The translations under genes were made by a program, and so were the position numbers. Shown here one piece after another: positions 57,281 through 64,000 of a stretch of 64,000 bases of DNA. Below the pieces are notes generated by a model that searched no databases, had not been told where the DNA came from, and saw only the letters and a list, made by a program, of their open reading frames with translations. Positions within the stretch are counted from its first letter, which is position 1, and every line of letters begins with the position of its first letter. Location of the stretch: assembly GCA_946885915.1 (NCBI GenBank), contig CAMPHF010000011.1, forward strand, positions 23,178 to 87,177, given 5' to 3'. This stretch comes from an uncultured Idiomarina sp. GTDB taxonomy: Bacteria > Pseudomonadota > Gammaproteobacteria > Enterobacterales > Alteromonadaceae.

Positions 57281-58096
57281 TTAAAAGTTGTCTTTCCAGC
57301 TGCGCAGCCAAGCAAACACCTCTGCGGCGCTGTTGGTAGCAACATCAGCTGGCGCCAACTCACGAAAGTATTCCGCCCACTGTGGCTGCACCGCATGCAA
57401 GAACGGATTACTTTGCTGTTCTTGCGCTATGGTTGAGGGTACCGTGATTTTGCCTTCCCCTCGTAACCTAGCGACCCGCGCCTGCAATGTTTTGATAAAA
57501 GTATTTGCTGGCTCGGCTGCCGCTGCAAAGCGTAGGTTTGCGGCAGTGTACTCGTGTGCACAATAGACTTTGGTGGCAGCAGGCAGTTCCGCCAGTTGTT
57601 GCAAAGATTTAGTGAATTGCGCCGGTGTCCCCTCAAACATCCGTCCACAGCCACCAACAAATAGGGTATCACCGCAGAATAGTGCGCCATGGCCAACATA
57701 ACTGATATGGTCTAGGGTATGTCCTGGGGTTGCCATCACAGTGAGCTGCAATCCGCTTAAATTCACGCAGGCGTGAGCCTGTAGTGGGTGAGTAATAGTG
57801 CTGATTTTCGGATTATTAGGGCCAAATACCGGTATTTTGCTGGCGTCGTGCGCGGCCAGCAGCTCGGCAATGCCACCCACATGATCGTGATGATGATGAG
57901 TGACCAACACTGCGGCTAATTGCAACGAGTTTGCGGCTAACCACTCAAGCACGGGTTGCGCATCACCGGGGTCGACGATAGCCACTTGAGTCGGCGCATC
58001 GGGTAACTGAATGGCCCAGATATAGTTATCATCGAACGCTGGAATAGCGCTCACTTGCAAGCTTGTATTTGTGCGGTTCGAGGACGGCTGTACCAT
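57281..58096 (-). CDS. gloB: Hydroxyacylglutathione hydrolase (glyoxalase II)
   Basis: 271 residues from ATG 58096, chosen over 58123 because GGAG lies 6 bases upstream. Hydrolyses S-lactoylglutathione. Metallo-beta-lactamase motif THHHHDHVGG, second ligands TPGHTLDHISY and FCGDTLF. The C-terminal glyoxalase II domain ends with VFAWLRSWKDNF. Works with glutathione made by gshA (14 kb). Confidence 0.95.
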   Translation of the reverse strand: MVQPSSNRTNTSLQVSAIPAFDDNYIWAIQLPDAPTQVAIVDPGDAQPVLEWLAANSLQLAAVLVTHHHHDHVGGIAELLAAHDASKIPVFGPNNPKISTITHPLQAHACVNLSGLQLTVMATPGHTLDHISYVGHGALFCGDTLFVGGCGRMFEGTPAQFTKSLQQLAELPAATKVYCAHEYTAANLRFAAAAEPANTFIKTLQARVARLRGEGKITVPSTIAQEQQSNPFLHAVQPQWAEYFRELAPADVATNSAAEVFAWLRSWKDNF

Positions 58097-58211
58097 TAAA
58101 TTCTCCAAGCTAGTCAGGGGCATTCACTTGCGATCTCAGTAGGCAAGGCTAATAAACAGTGTCAGTATACAAAAATTTATGACTAGATGTTGATTGAGGT
58201 GGCATACCGAC

Positions 58212-58997
58212 ATGCTTAAACCCGCGTTTCGTGAATTATCAGCACAAGCCTGTCAGCTGTGTCCAGAGTGGCAGCAGTTACCCCACGGTGAATGGCTAAA
58301 ACAGCAGGTCGAGCAGGCGTTGGAACCGATCTGGCCACGCTTATTTGGTTATCATTTAGCTAGTTACGGTAGTTTGGCGAGCCAGTTGGCACGGCCAGGT
58401 TGTCATATTCGGCATGGGGTAATGGTGAGTCCTGATATGGCCCACCCAGTGTCGGCAGCGGTGAATACTCAGCATAGCGGCGGCGCGGTAAAAGCACTGG
58501 GTATTCAATGGCCCTTTGCTGAACATAGCTTAGATGCGGTGGTGACGGCGTTAACCATCGAATACGAGGCGGACCCCCATCGTCTGTTACGCGAACTGAC
58601 GCTCAGTTTGCGCCCCGATGGTTATCTCATTCTAGTTGGCTGCAACCCCTTCGCGCCGGCCCTGCTAACGGGTTGGTGGCCGCGCATGCAGCAGCGTTAT
58701 CCTTGGCCTTGGTGTGGCCGCTACTTCAGTCGAGCACGCGTCTTAGATTGGCTGGCGTTGCTTAATTTCGAAGTGGTGTTGCAACCTTATGTTGGGGCCT
58801 CATTACTTCATCCTGACTGGCAACCACAACCTAGGTGGCTAGGGCGTTTACAGCAGCGGCTACCGGGACTTGGCAGTTTGTATGTGATCGTCGCCCGCAA
58901 GCGCGAATTACGATTAACCCCGCTGCGTGTAAAAAAGCGTGAACAAAAAGTGGCGGGCCTGAATCTAGCCAATCAAAAAAATATTGCGCAACAATAA
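58212..58997 (+). CDS. yafS: SAM-dependent methyltransferase-like protein (YafS type)
   Basis: 261 residues from ATG 58212 (GAGGTGG about 9 bases upstream). Resembles YafS: IQWPFAEHSLDAVVTALTIEYEADPHRLLRELTLSLRPDGYLIL (quoted in parts: the P-F-x-x-x-S-x-D and ELxLxLRPDG marks of class I methyltransferases). The usual glycine-rich SAM loop is not obvious in the N-terminal half. The gloB-yafS pairing is conserved. Substrate unknown. Confidence 0.78.
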   Translation: MLKPAFRELSAQACQLCPEWQQLPHGEWLKQQVEQALEPIWPRLFGYHLASYGSLASQLARPGCHIRHGVMVSPDMAHPVSAAVNTQHSGGAVKALGIQWPFAEHSLDAVVTALTIEYEADPHRLLRELTLSLRPDGYLILVGCNPFAPALLTGWWPRMQQRYPWPWCGRYFSRARVLDWLALLNFEVVLQPYVGASLLHPDWQPQPRWLGRLQQRLPGLGSLYVIVARKRELRLTPLRVKKREQKVAGLNLANQKNIAQQ

Positions 58998-59055
58998 AGT
59001 AGCCTCTAAAATCTAAAAGTAATAAGGTTATTCCTTCTGGTTATTAAGGTGCTTT

Positions 59056-59799
59056 ATGCTGACCATTATTGGCGCACTTATCATTGGTTTAAGTTTGGGC
59101 TTATTTGGCTCGGGTGGCTCCATTTTAACGGTGCCGGTGCTGCTTTATTTATTGGGGCAAGAGCCAAAAATAGCGATTGCTTCATCACTCCTGATTGTCG
59201 CGGGAATTAGTTTACTTGCCAGTTTACCAAACCTGCGCCGCGGCATTATTAGTTGGCGCCACGTGCTGTTTTTTGGCGGCGCCGGTATGGTGGGCACCTA
59301 CGGCGGTGCGTGGCTAGGCGTGTTACTGCCAAGCTGGGTGCAGCTGACGGTGTTTGCCGTGTTAATGGCGATTGCGGCGGTGTTAATGTGGCGCAAACGC
59401 ACGCTTGATGAAGCGCTAGCTCCCCAGTGGCGGCCAGGCAAAGTGTTACTCGAAGGTGTGGTGGTTGGGGTGATCACCGGCTTCGTGGGGGTCGGCGGCG
59501 GATTTTTAATCGTTCCGGCGTTAGTGTTACTCGGTGGACTGTCAATGACCGCTGCGGTAGCCACTAGTTTGGTCGTGATAGCGTTGAAATCAGTGGTTGG
59601 TTTTGCCAAATACTATTACGCCTTGTCAGCTTCGGCGGTGTTTGATTGGCAGGCCATTGCGCTCATGGTGGTGGCTGGTTTTATCGGAAGCTTAGTCGGA
59701 CGCCAAGTAGGTAAACATATTCCAACTCAGCCACTACAACGAGCTTTTGCGGTATTTTTATTAGTCATGGCAGCCTACGTGTTGTGGCAGTCATGGTAG
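59056..59799 (+). CDS. TauE/SafE-family sulfite/organosulfonate exporter
   Basis: 247 residues with about eight membrane helices in two homologous halves; each half has the family mark G-x-x-G-x-GG (GLFGSGGSIL and GFVGVGGGFL). AAGG lies 8 bases before ATG. Members export sulfite or take up sulfur compounds. Start of the sulfur module. Upstream leader has two GGTTATT copies (59026-59032, 59039-59045), possible operator half-sites. Confidence 0.88.
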   Translation: MLTIIGALIIGLSLGLFGSGGSILTVPVLLYLLGQEPKIAIASSLLIVAGISLLASLPNLRRGIISWRHVLFFGGAGMVGTYGGAWLGVLLPSWVQLTVFAVLMAIAAVLMWRKRTLDEALAPQWRPGKVLLEGVVVGVITGFVGVGGGFLIVPALVLLGGLSMTAAVATSLVVIALKSVVGFAKYYYALSASAVFDWQAIALMVVAGFIGSLVGRQVGKHIPTQPLQRAFAVFLLVMAAYVLWQSW

Positions 59800-59853
59800 C
59801 AGCTTGTCAAGCTGCTTAGCGGCAGCAAAACTGAATTAATAAGGAGTAGATAA

Positions 59854-60243
59854 ATGCTAACGTCACAACAATTATGCGCACAAGCGCAAGCTAACGTAAA
59901 AGAAGTAAGCGTTGATGAACTGTATGACCAACTGCCACAGGGCGCCCGCGTGATTGATGTTCGAGAGCCTGCAGAATACCAAGTAGGCCACATTCATAAC
60001 GCCGTGAACATGCCGCGTGGGGTGTTAGAAATGCAATTAAATCAGCATCCCGATGTAGCAGGTTATGAAGATGCATTGCAACGCATGGCGCAAGACCCAC
60101 TATACTTGATTTGCCGCAGTGGTGGGCGCTCGGCGTTAGCTGCTGAATCCTTGGAGCGAATGGGCTTTAGCCAAGTGTTCTCGGTGGCCGGTGGGATGAA
60201 CGCATGGCTCGAGAAAAAATACCCACAAGTGGCTGGTGAATAG
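59854..60243 (+). CDS. Rhodanese-domain sulfurtransferase
   Basis: 129 residues, single rhodanese domain: RVIDVREPAEYQVGHIHNAVN and active-site loop CRSGGRS (C87). AAGGAG 7 bases before ATG. Moves sulfane sulfur, for example from thiosulfate or persulfide to an acceptor. Placed between the TauE-like exporter and YeeE/YedE-like genes, it probably handles the sulfur moved by them. Confidence 0.92.
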   Translation: MLTSQQLCAQAQANVKEVSVDELYDQLPQGARVIDVREPAEYQVGHIHNAVNMPRGVLEMQLNQHPDVAGYEDALQRMAQDPLYLICRSGGRSALAAESLERMGFSQVFSVAGGMNAWLEKKYPQVAGE

Positions 60244-60261
60244 TCAACAAGAGGTATGTGT

Positions 60262-60684
60262 ATGGAAAATTTTACCCCCGTTAGTGCCGCCATTGGCGGT
60301 GTGCTCATCGGTCTCGGCGGCTTGTTTTTATATCTAACTTTGGGTCGTATTGCTGGCATCTCAGGTATTGTCGCGGGTGCGTTGCAACAGCAAGAAGGTC
60401 GCTCTTGGCGGCTGGCGTTTGTGATTGGGTTATTGCTAGGACCGACAGCGGTGGTGTGGTTGCAGCCAAGTTTTGATTTTAATACGCCAGTGTTGTCGGC
60501 GTCAGTCATCGTTGCCGGCTTGTTGGTCGGATTGGGAACGCGCTGGGGCAGTGGTTGCACATCTGGGCATGGCGTCTGCGGGGTAAGTCGCTTATCCCCG
60601 CGTTCAATCGTCGCGACTGCGGTGTTCATGCTGGTAGGGGCCTTAGTGGCGAGCTTGTTATCGCTGGGGGTGACTTATGCGTAG
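60262..60684 (+). CDS. YeeE/YedE-family membrane protein, first half
   Basis: 140 residues from ATG 60262 (GAGG 7 bases upstream; ATG 60256 is too close to it). About four membrane helices with the family mark GSGCTSGHGVCG. YeeE/YedE proteins transport thiosulfate or other sulfur groups via such cysteines. The next gene supplies the second half; a single-chain YeeE is split here into two genes. Confidence 0.88.
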   Translation: MENFTPVSAAIGGVLIGLGGLFLYLTLGRIAGISGIVAGALQQQEGRSWRLAFVIGLLLGPTAVVWLQPSFDFNTPVLSASVIVAGLLVGLGTRWGSGCTSGHGVCGVSRLSPRSIVATAVFMLVGALVASLLSLGVTYA

Positions 60685-61096
60685 TTCGTTAATGGCATTT
60701 ATTGCGGGGCTGTTGATGTCGGTTGGCATTAGTGTCTCGCAAATGATTGATCCGATAAAAGTGAAAGCTTTTTTAAATGTGCTAGGTAACTGGGACCCTA
60801 CCTTACTGGTCGTTATGGTGTCGGCACTCGTCACTTATGCGATTGGTTTTGCCTTGATAAAACGCCGTCGAAAACCATTGTTCGCGAGCAAATTTAATCT
60901 GCCGACCAAAACGGATATTGATTTACCTTTGGTAGCGGGCAGTGCCTTGTTCGGGGCCGGTTGGGGAATGGTCGGCTACTGCCCGGGCCCAGCGCTAGCA
61001 GCCTTATTAGGCGGTAGTACCGGCACCATTGGCTTTGTCGCCGCCATGCTCATCGGTTTCGTCATTGCTGACCGCGTGCCGCTCGGCAAGCGTTAA
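60677..61096 (+). CDS. YeeE/YedE-family membrane protein, second half (DUF6691)
   Basis: 139 residues with about four membrane helices and the Cys mark GMVGYCPGPALAALLGG. MSVGISVSQMIDPIKVKAFLNVLG is typical of the short second partner (MIDPxKVxxFL). Overlaps the first half by 8 bases, so the two are made together. Confidence 0.88.
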   Translation: MRSSLMAFIAGLLMSVGISVSQMIDPIKVKAFLNVLGNWDPTLLVVMVSALVTYAIGFALIKRRRKPLFASKFNLPTKTDIDLPLVAGSALFGAGWGMVGYCPGPALAALLGGSTGTIGFVAAMLIGFVIADRVPLGKR

Positions 61097-61106
61097 GCAT
61101 AGGCGG

Positions 61107-61583
61107 CTAAGACTCAGCGACAAAACCTGAGTCGGCGGGCAGGTCGCGACCCTCAGCGGCCTGCCGTGCCAGTTCGTCACAACGCTCGTTTTGCGGGTGA
61201 CCAGAGTGGCCCTTCACCCAATGCCAATTAATGTGGTGTCGCGCGCACTCTTGGTCCAAGGCTTGCCACAAGTCGACATTCTTTACCGCTTTTTTCGCGC
61301 TCGTACGCCAGCCATTGCGTTTCCAATTATGAATCCAACTCTGAATACCTTGGCGCAAATACTGACTATCAGTGGTTAACTCAACTTGGCAGCCTTGTTT
61401 AAGCGCTTGCAGTGCACGGATGGCAGCAAGCATTTCCATCCGGTTATTGGTGGTGAGCGCATAGCCCTCGGCTAATTCTTTGCGATGCTTGCCATATTCA
61501 ATGACGGCGCCGTAACCGCCCGGTCCAGGATTGCCCAAACAAGAACCATCGGTATAAATAAAAACCGTCTTCTTCTGTGTCAT
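61107..61583 (-). CDS. rnhA: Ribonuclease HI
   Basis: 158 residues from ATG 61583 (start [15 protein letters not shown]). Removes RNA in RNA-DNA hybrids. Catalytic residues visible: D in YTDGSC, E in NRMEMLAA, D in TTDSQYL and D in ERCDELAR. A much longer upstream frame would overlap dnaQ and is not used. Divergent from dnaQ over 54 bases, the E. coli arrangement. Confidence 0.97.
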   Translation of the reverse strand: MTQKKTVFIYTDGSCLGNPGPGGYGAVIEYGKHRKELAEGYALTTNNRMEMLAAIRALQALKQGCQVELTTDSQYLRQGIQSWIHNWKRNGWRTSAKKAVKNVDLWQALDQECARHHINWHWVKGHSGHPQNERCDELARQAAEGRDLPADSGFVAES

Positions 61584-61637
61584 TGATGTTGCTACTATAG
61601 TTGTCAACTTTAGCCGGCAGTATAAACAGGAAAGCGC

Positions 61638-62357
61638 ATGCGTCAAATTGTACTCGATACCGAAACCACAGGTCTTGATCCCAAACAAGGCCACCGAATT
61701 ATTGAAATTGGTTGTGTAGAGGTGATTGGCCGTAAACTGACCGGTAACACCTTTCATGTGTACATCAACCCCGAGCGGTTGGTAGAACAAGAAGCTATCG
61801 ACGTGCATGGTATTACCAATGAATTTCTGCAAGATAAACCGGTGTTTGCGCAAGTTGTAGACGACTTTTTTAATTTTATTAAGGGCGCTGAGCTGGTCAT
61901 TCATAACGCGCCTTTTGATGTTGGCTTTATGGACCACGAATTTGCTGCGTTAGGCAGTAAATACGGTACCACGGCCCAACATTGTCGCATTTTAGATACC
62001 CTACAGCTGGCGCGCCAACTGCGCCACGGACAAAAGAATAACTTGGATGCGTTGTGTCGAGCCTTTCAGATTGATAACTCTGGCCGTGATTTTCACGGCG
62101 CCTTGCTAGATGCTGAGCTACTAGCAGATGTTTACCTGGCCATGACCGGTGGCCAAACGAAACTCGATTTAGCCAATAAAACCAAACAACAAGGTGAGGG
62201 CGACCAGCGCGGTATTCGGCGTTTGACAGACAAACCACCGCTAAAGGTTTTAGCCGCATCTGCCGATGAAGAAGCTGCACATGCAGCGCGCTTGGCGCTG
62301 ATCGAACAGGAAGGGGGTAGTTGTTTGTGGCAGCGCTCGTCAACACCAAACTCATGA
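61638..62357 (+). CDS. dnaQ: DNA polymerase III epsilon subunit
   Basis: 239 residues. Proofreading 3'-5' exonuclease of the DnaQ family: Exo [11 protein letters not shown], Exo [16 protein letters not shown], Exo [19 protein letters not shown] (HxxxxxD type). The C-terminal tail (after about 185) binds the polymerase alpha subunit. AGGAA 6 bases before ATG. ATGA overlap with the following gene if the latter starts at 62354. Confidence 0.97.
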   Translation: MRQIVLDTETTGLDPKQGHRIIEIGCVEVIGRKLTGNTFHVYINPERLVEQEAIDVHGITNEFLQDKPVFAQVVDDFFNFIKGAELVIHNAPFDVGFMDHEFAALGSKYGTTAQHCRILDTLQLARQLRHGQKNNLDALCRAFQIDNSGRDFHGALLDAELLADVYLAMTGGQTKLDLANKTKQQGEGDQRGIRRLTDKPPLKVLAASADEEAAHAARLALIEQEGGSCLWQRSSTPNS

Positions 62358-63703
62358 CGCGTGGTCGTTCTCATTGGCGGCATTTAGCGGTTGTGGTTGG
62401 CGTATTCATTTCAACCTTCATATCTCTGCCAGCAAGTGCGCAAACACCGCCGTCTGAGCCGTTGTCTAATCAAGTCACCGACGGTATGGATCCGCAGGAC
62501 GTACTGACGATGTTAGATGAACCGGGTCGTACGCAGTTACCGATCACCGGGCGTCGTTTCCGAATCGACTATCAGGTCGAACAAATTACCTTAGTGTTCT
62601 TTCGTGAGCCCGGCAGCTCGCCGGTTATTTTAATTCAGCCCGATGGTAGTAAATGGTACGCCGCAAGGCATCCACCAGAGAATGTGACTTGGCATAGCCA
62701 GGCTGAATTTGACATGATCACTATCGATCGGCCCACCCCAGGCCCATGGCAAGTGGCAGGGCGGGTATTGCCTGATAGTTCGGCGATGGTCGTGACCGAA
62801 GTAACCTTTCACCCGGAGCCATTGCCATCGCCGTTATATCGAGGCGAACTCCTGAAAGTAGAGGGTACCCTGACTAACGGTGGTAAGCCGATTGAAACCC
62901 CTTCGTTTCGTGATGTGATCTCGCTTGAAGTTATATTTATTTCGAGTAATAACCCCAAGTATGACAACTTTGGGGTTGATCCAGTGCGCGCCGGCGAATT
63001 CCGCGATGATGGCCGTGATTTAGATGAAGCTCCTGGCGATGGCCGCTTTACCGGCAGTTTTCGCTTAAATGTTCGAGCCGGTGAGTACCGTCCCACTTAT
63101 CGGGTCGCAACCCCGCTGTTGCAACGCTCATTGCAGCAAGAACCCGTGGTCGTGGAAAATTACCCAGTAACGGTTGAGGTGCGCCAAGCCGTTTATGCTG
63201 AGGATGATCATCAACTGCTATTTAGCGTAAATGCTGAACAACTGCAGCTCGACACTGTCATCATCAACGGTTCGACGTTATTTCCCAATGCTGACATCCA
63301 AAGTTGGACGCTCGATACCAGCGGTGAACCGCCATATGTGTTGAGCTTTCCTAATTATGCTTATGGTCGGTACGTCACCACCATCGACTTCTTTGGCACA
63401 GATATACATGGGCGAGAAATTCGCGGAAGCTTGGTGCCGGTGGAGTTCGTTGCCAACGAGCCGCCACCACCACCGCCAACTGAAGCTGAACTCGCCGAAC
63501 AAAAGCGTCAGTTAGAGGCTGCCCAAGCTGCCGAAGCACAGCGCTTGCAAGAAGAGGAAGAAGCCGCTGCATTATTTCGGCTGGTGTTGATTGTGGTGAT
63601 TAACCTTGCGGTAGTAGGGTTGGCGATTGGCGTGTTCTGGTGGTTGAAGCGGCGGCAGCGGAAAAGCCAGCAACAAGCCGTTTCCACCCATGACGATGAG
63701 TGA
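62354..63703 (+). CDS. TIGR03503-family membrane protein of unknown function
   Basis: 449 residues from ATG 62354 (overlaps the dnaQ stop); GTG 62327 is an alternative with AAGGGGG 9 bases upstream. Signal peptide (VVVGVFISTFISLPASAQ), an extracytoplasmic beta-rich body with RDDGRDLDEAPGDGRFTG (VWA/Ig-like repeat), a Pro/Glu-rich coiled segment (EAELAEQKRQLEAAQAAEAQ) and a C-terminal membrane helix (LVLIVVINLAVVGLAIGVF). Reminiscent of conserved Vibrio/Shewanella proteins near dnaQ. Function unknown. Confidence 0.78.
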   Translation: MTRGRSHWRHLAVVVGVFISTFISLPASAQTPPSEPLSNQVTDGMDPQDVLTMLDEPGRTQLPITGRRFRIDYQVEQITLVFFREPGSSPVILIQPDGSKWYAARHPPENVTWHSQAEFDMITIDRPTPGPWQVAGRVLPDSSAMVVTEVTFHPEPLPSPLYRGELLKVEGTLTNGGKPIETPSFRDVISLEVIFISSNNPKYDNFGVDPVRAGEFRDDGRDLDEAPGDGRFTGSFRLNVRAGEYRPTYRVATPLLQRSLQQEPVVVENYPVTVEVRQAVYAEDDHQLLFSVNAEQLQLDTVIINGSTLFPNADIQSWTLDTSGEPPYVLSFPNYAYGRYVTTIDFFGTDIHGREIRGSLVPVEFVANEPPPPPPTEAELAEQKRQLEAAQAAEAQRLQEEEEAAALFRLVLIVVINLAVVGLAIGVFWWLKRRQRKSQQQAVSTHDDE

Positions 63704-63759
63704 AAAGCACGCGAGTTGCACGGAAATTAGGCAAACGAAAGAAATTCTCTAAAAAAAGG

Positions 63760-63788
63760 TTGACGGGCGTGAGCGGCGCTCGTAATAT
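63760..63788 (+). promoter_or_regulatory. Promoter of the tRNA-Asp genes
   Basis: TTGACG (63760-63765), 17 bases, TAATAT (63783-63788), followed by TCACGCCGCG, a GC-rich discriminator typical of stable RNA promoters. 49 bases before the first tRNA. Confidence 0.75.
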
Positions 63789-63837
63789 TCACGCCGCGTT
63801 GAGGGGGTGCTGCCAAGCAGCCCTGCAATGGAAAGCT

Positions 63838-63914
63838 GGAGCGGTAGTTCAGTTGGTTAGAATACCGGCCTGTCACGCCGGGGGTCGCGGGTTCGAGTCC
63901 CGTCCGCTCCGCCA
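63838..63914 (+). tRNA. tRNA-Asp(GUC), copy 1
   Basis: 77 bases with CCA. Acceptor GGAGCGG/CCGCTCC, anticodon stem CCGGC/GCCGG with loop CTGTCAC (anticodon GTC), T arm CGCGGGTTCGAGTCCCG. Follows dnaQ as aspV does in E. coli. Confidence 0.97.
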
Positions 63915-63945
63915 CTTTCCATGTCAGTAAAGCGCGAACCGCTGC

Positions 63946-64000
63946 GGAGCGGTAGTTCAGTTGGTTAGAATACCGGCCTGTCACGCCGGGGGTCGCGGGT
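63946..64000 (+). tRNA. tRNA-Asp(GUC), copy 2 (cut by window end)
   Basis: The first 55 bases are identical to the copy at 63838-63914; the 3' part lies beyond the window. 31 bases separate the two genes. Confidence 0.93.

Noticed and set aside
56778..57284. 168-codon plus-strand frame over the mltD start region
   Set aside because: Overlaps the mltD signal peptide region on the opposite strand and has no homologous feature.
60063..60629. 188-codon minus-strand frame across the rhodanese and YeeE genes
   Set aside because: Antisense to two well-supported genes; composition rich in Pro and Arg with no domain.
61584..61937. N-terminal extension of rnhA to 61937
   Set aside because: Would overlap 300 bases of dnaQ; the RNase H fold starts at [13 protein letters not shown].
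63938..63953. ACCGCT/AGCGGT palindrome at the second tRNA-Asp start
   Set aside because: Formed by chance with the tRNA acceptor sequence; six-base arms are too weak to claim a site.

Overview
The window looks like a core chromosomal segment of a gammaproteobacterium of the Alteromonadales, most likely the Idiomarina/Pseudidiomarina group. This is an inference from gene content, gene order and protein character, not from a database search. Supporting points are a Na+-pumping oxaloacetate decarboxylase operon (oadGAB), a full-length Smc protein, an E. coli-like gshA, the rpsP-rimM-trmD-rplS and ffh/ypjD/corB neighbourhoods, and the mltD-gloB-yafS-rnhA-dnaQ-tRNA-Asp order also known in E. coli. 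I saw no insertion sequence, prophage, CRISPR array or rRNA operon. The DNA is densely coded; no stretch longer than about 300 bases lacks a gene.

Layout. 0-3.5 kb: the 3' end of an agmatine/peptidyl-arginine deiminase, a membrane TPR protein with a degenerate GGDEF domain, and an exported SIMPL-domain protein. 3.6-7.7 kb: recX, alaS, csrA, then tRNA-Ser(GCU) and two identical tRNA-Arg(ACG); recA, which precedes recX in many relatives, is absent here. 7.9-11.1 kb: oadG-oadA-oadB. 11.1-18.4 kb: a large hybrid histidine kinase, gshA overlapping a transglycosylase-like lipoprotein, corB and a CcsA-like ypjD. 18.5-23.8 kb: ffh, the S16/RimM/TrmD/L19 operon, a DnaJ-related protein and tyrA. 23.8-30 kb: a lone receiver protein, a cytochrome b561/cytochrome c' pair, and two exported amidohydrolase-family proteins.

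30-36.6 kb is the most interesting part. It holds a dense cluster of signalling genes: a two-receiver protein whose first receiver has no phospho-acceptor, a STAS anti-sigma antagonist, a receiver-PP2C-kinase protein of the CrsR/HsbR/RsbU type, and a soluble histidine kinase paired with a receiver-TPR protein. Together they look like a phosphorelay feeding a partner-switching system that controls a sigma factor or another output.

36.6-48 kb: cysB, sdaA, a CoA-type Nudix hydrolase, pabB, class I fumarase, rmuC, rimO, a periplasmic binding-like protein, a small unknown protein and cysZ. 48-55 kb: smc, zipA and ligA (chromosome organisation, division and replication). 55-64 kb: an unknown exported protein, mltD, gloB, a yafS-like methyltransferase, a four-gene sulfur module (TauE-like exporter, rhodanese, two YeeE/YedE halves) lying between yafS and rnhA, then rnhA, dnaQ, a membrane protein of the TIGR03503 type and two tRNA-Asp genes, the last cut by the window end.

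Common themes are translation and tRNA metabolism, envelope maintenance, sulfur acquisition (cysB, cysZ, the sulfur module) and signal transduction. Many neighbouring genes overlap by 1-8 bases, and several convergent pairs share a palindrome between their stop codons.
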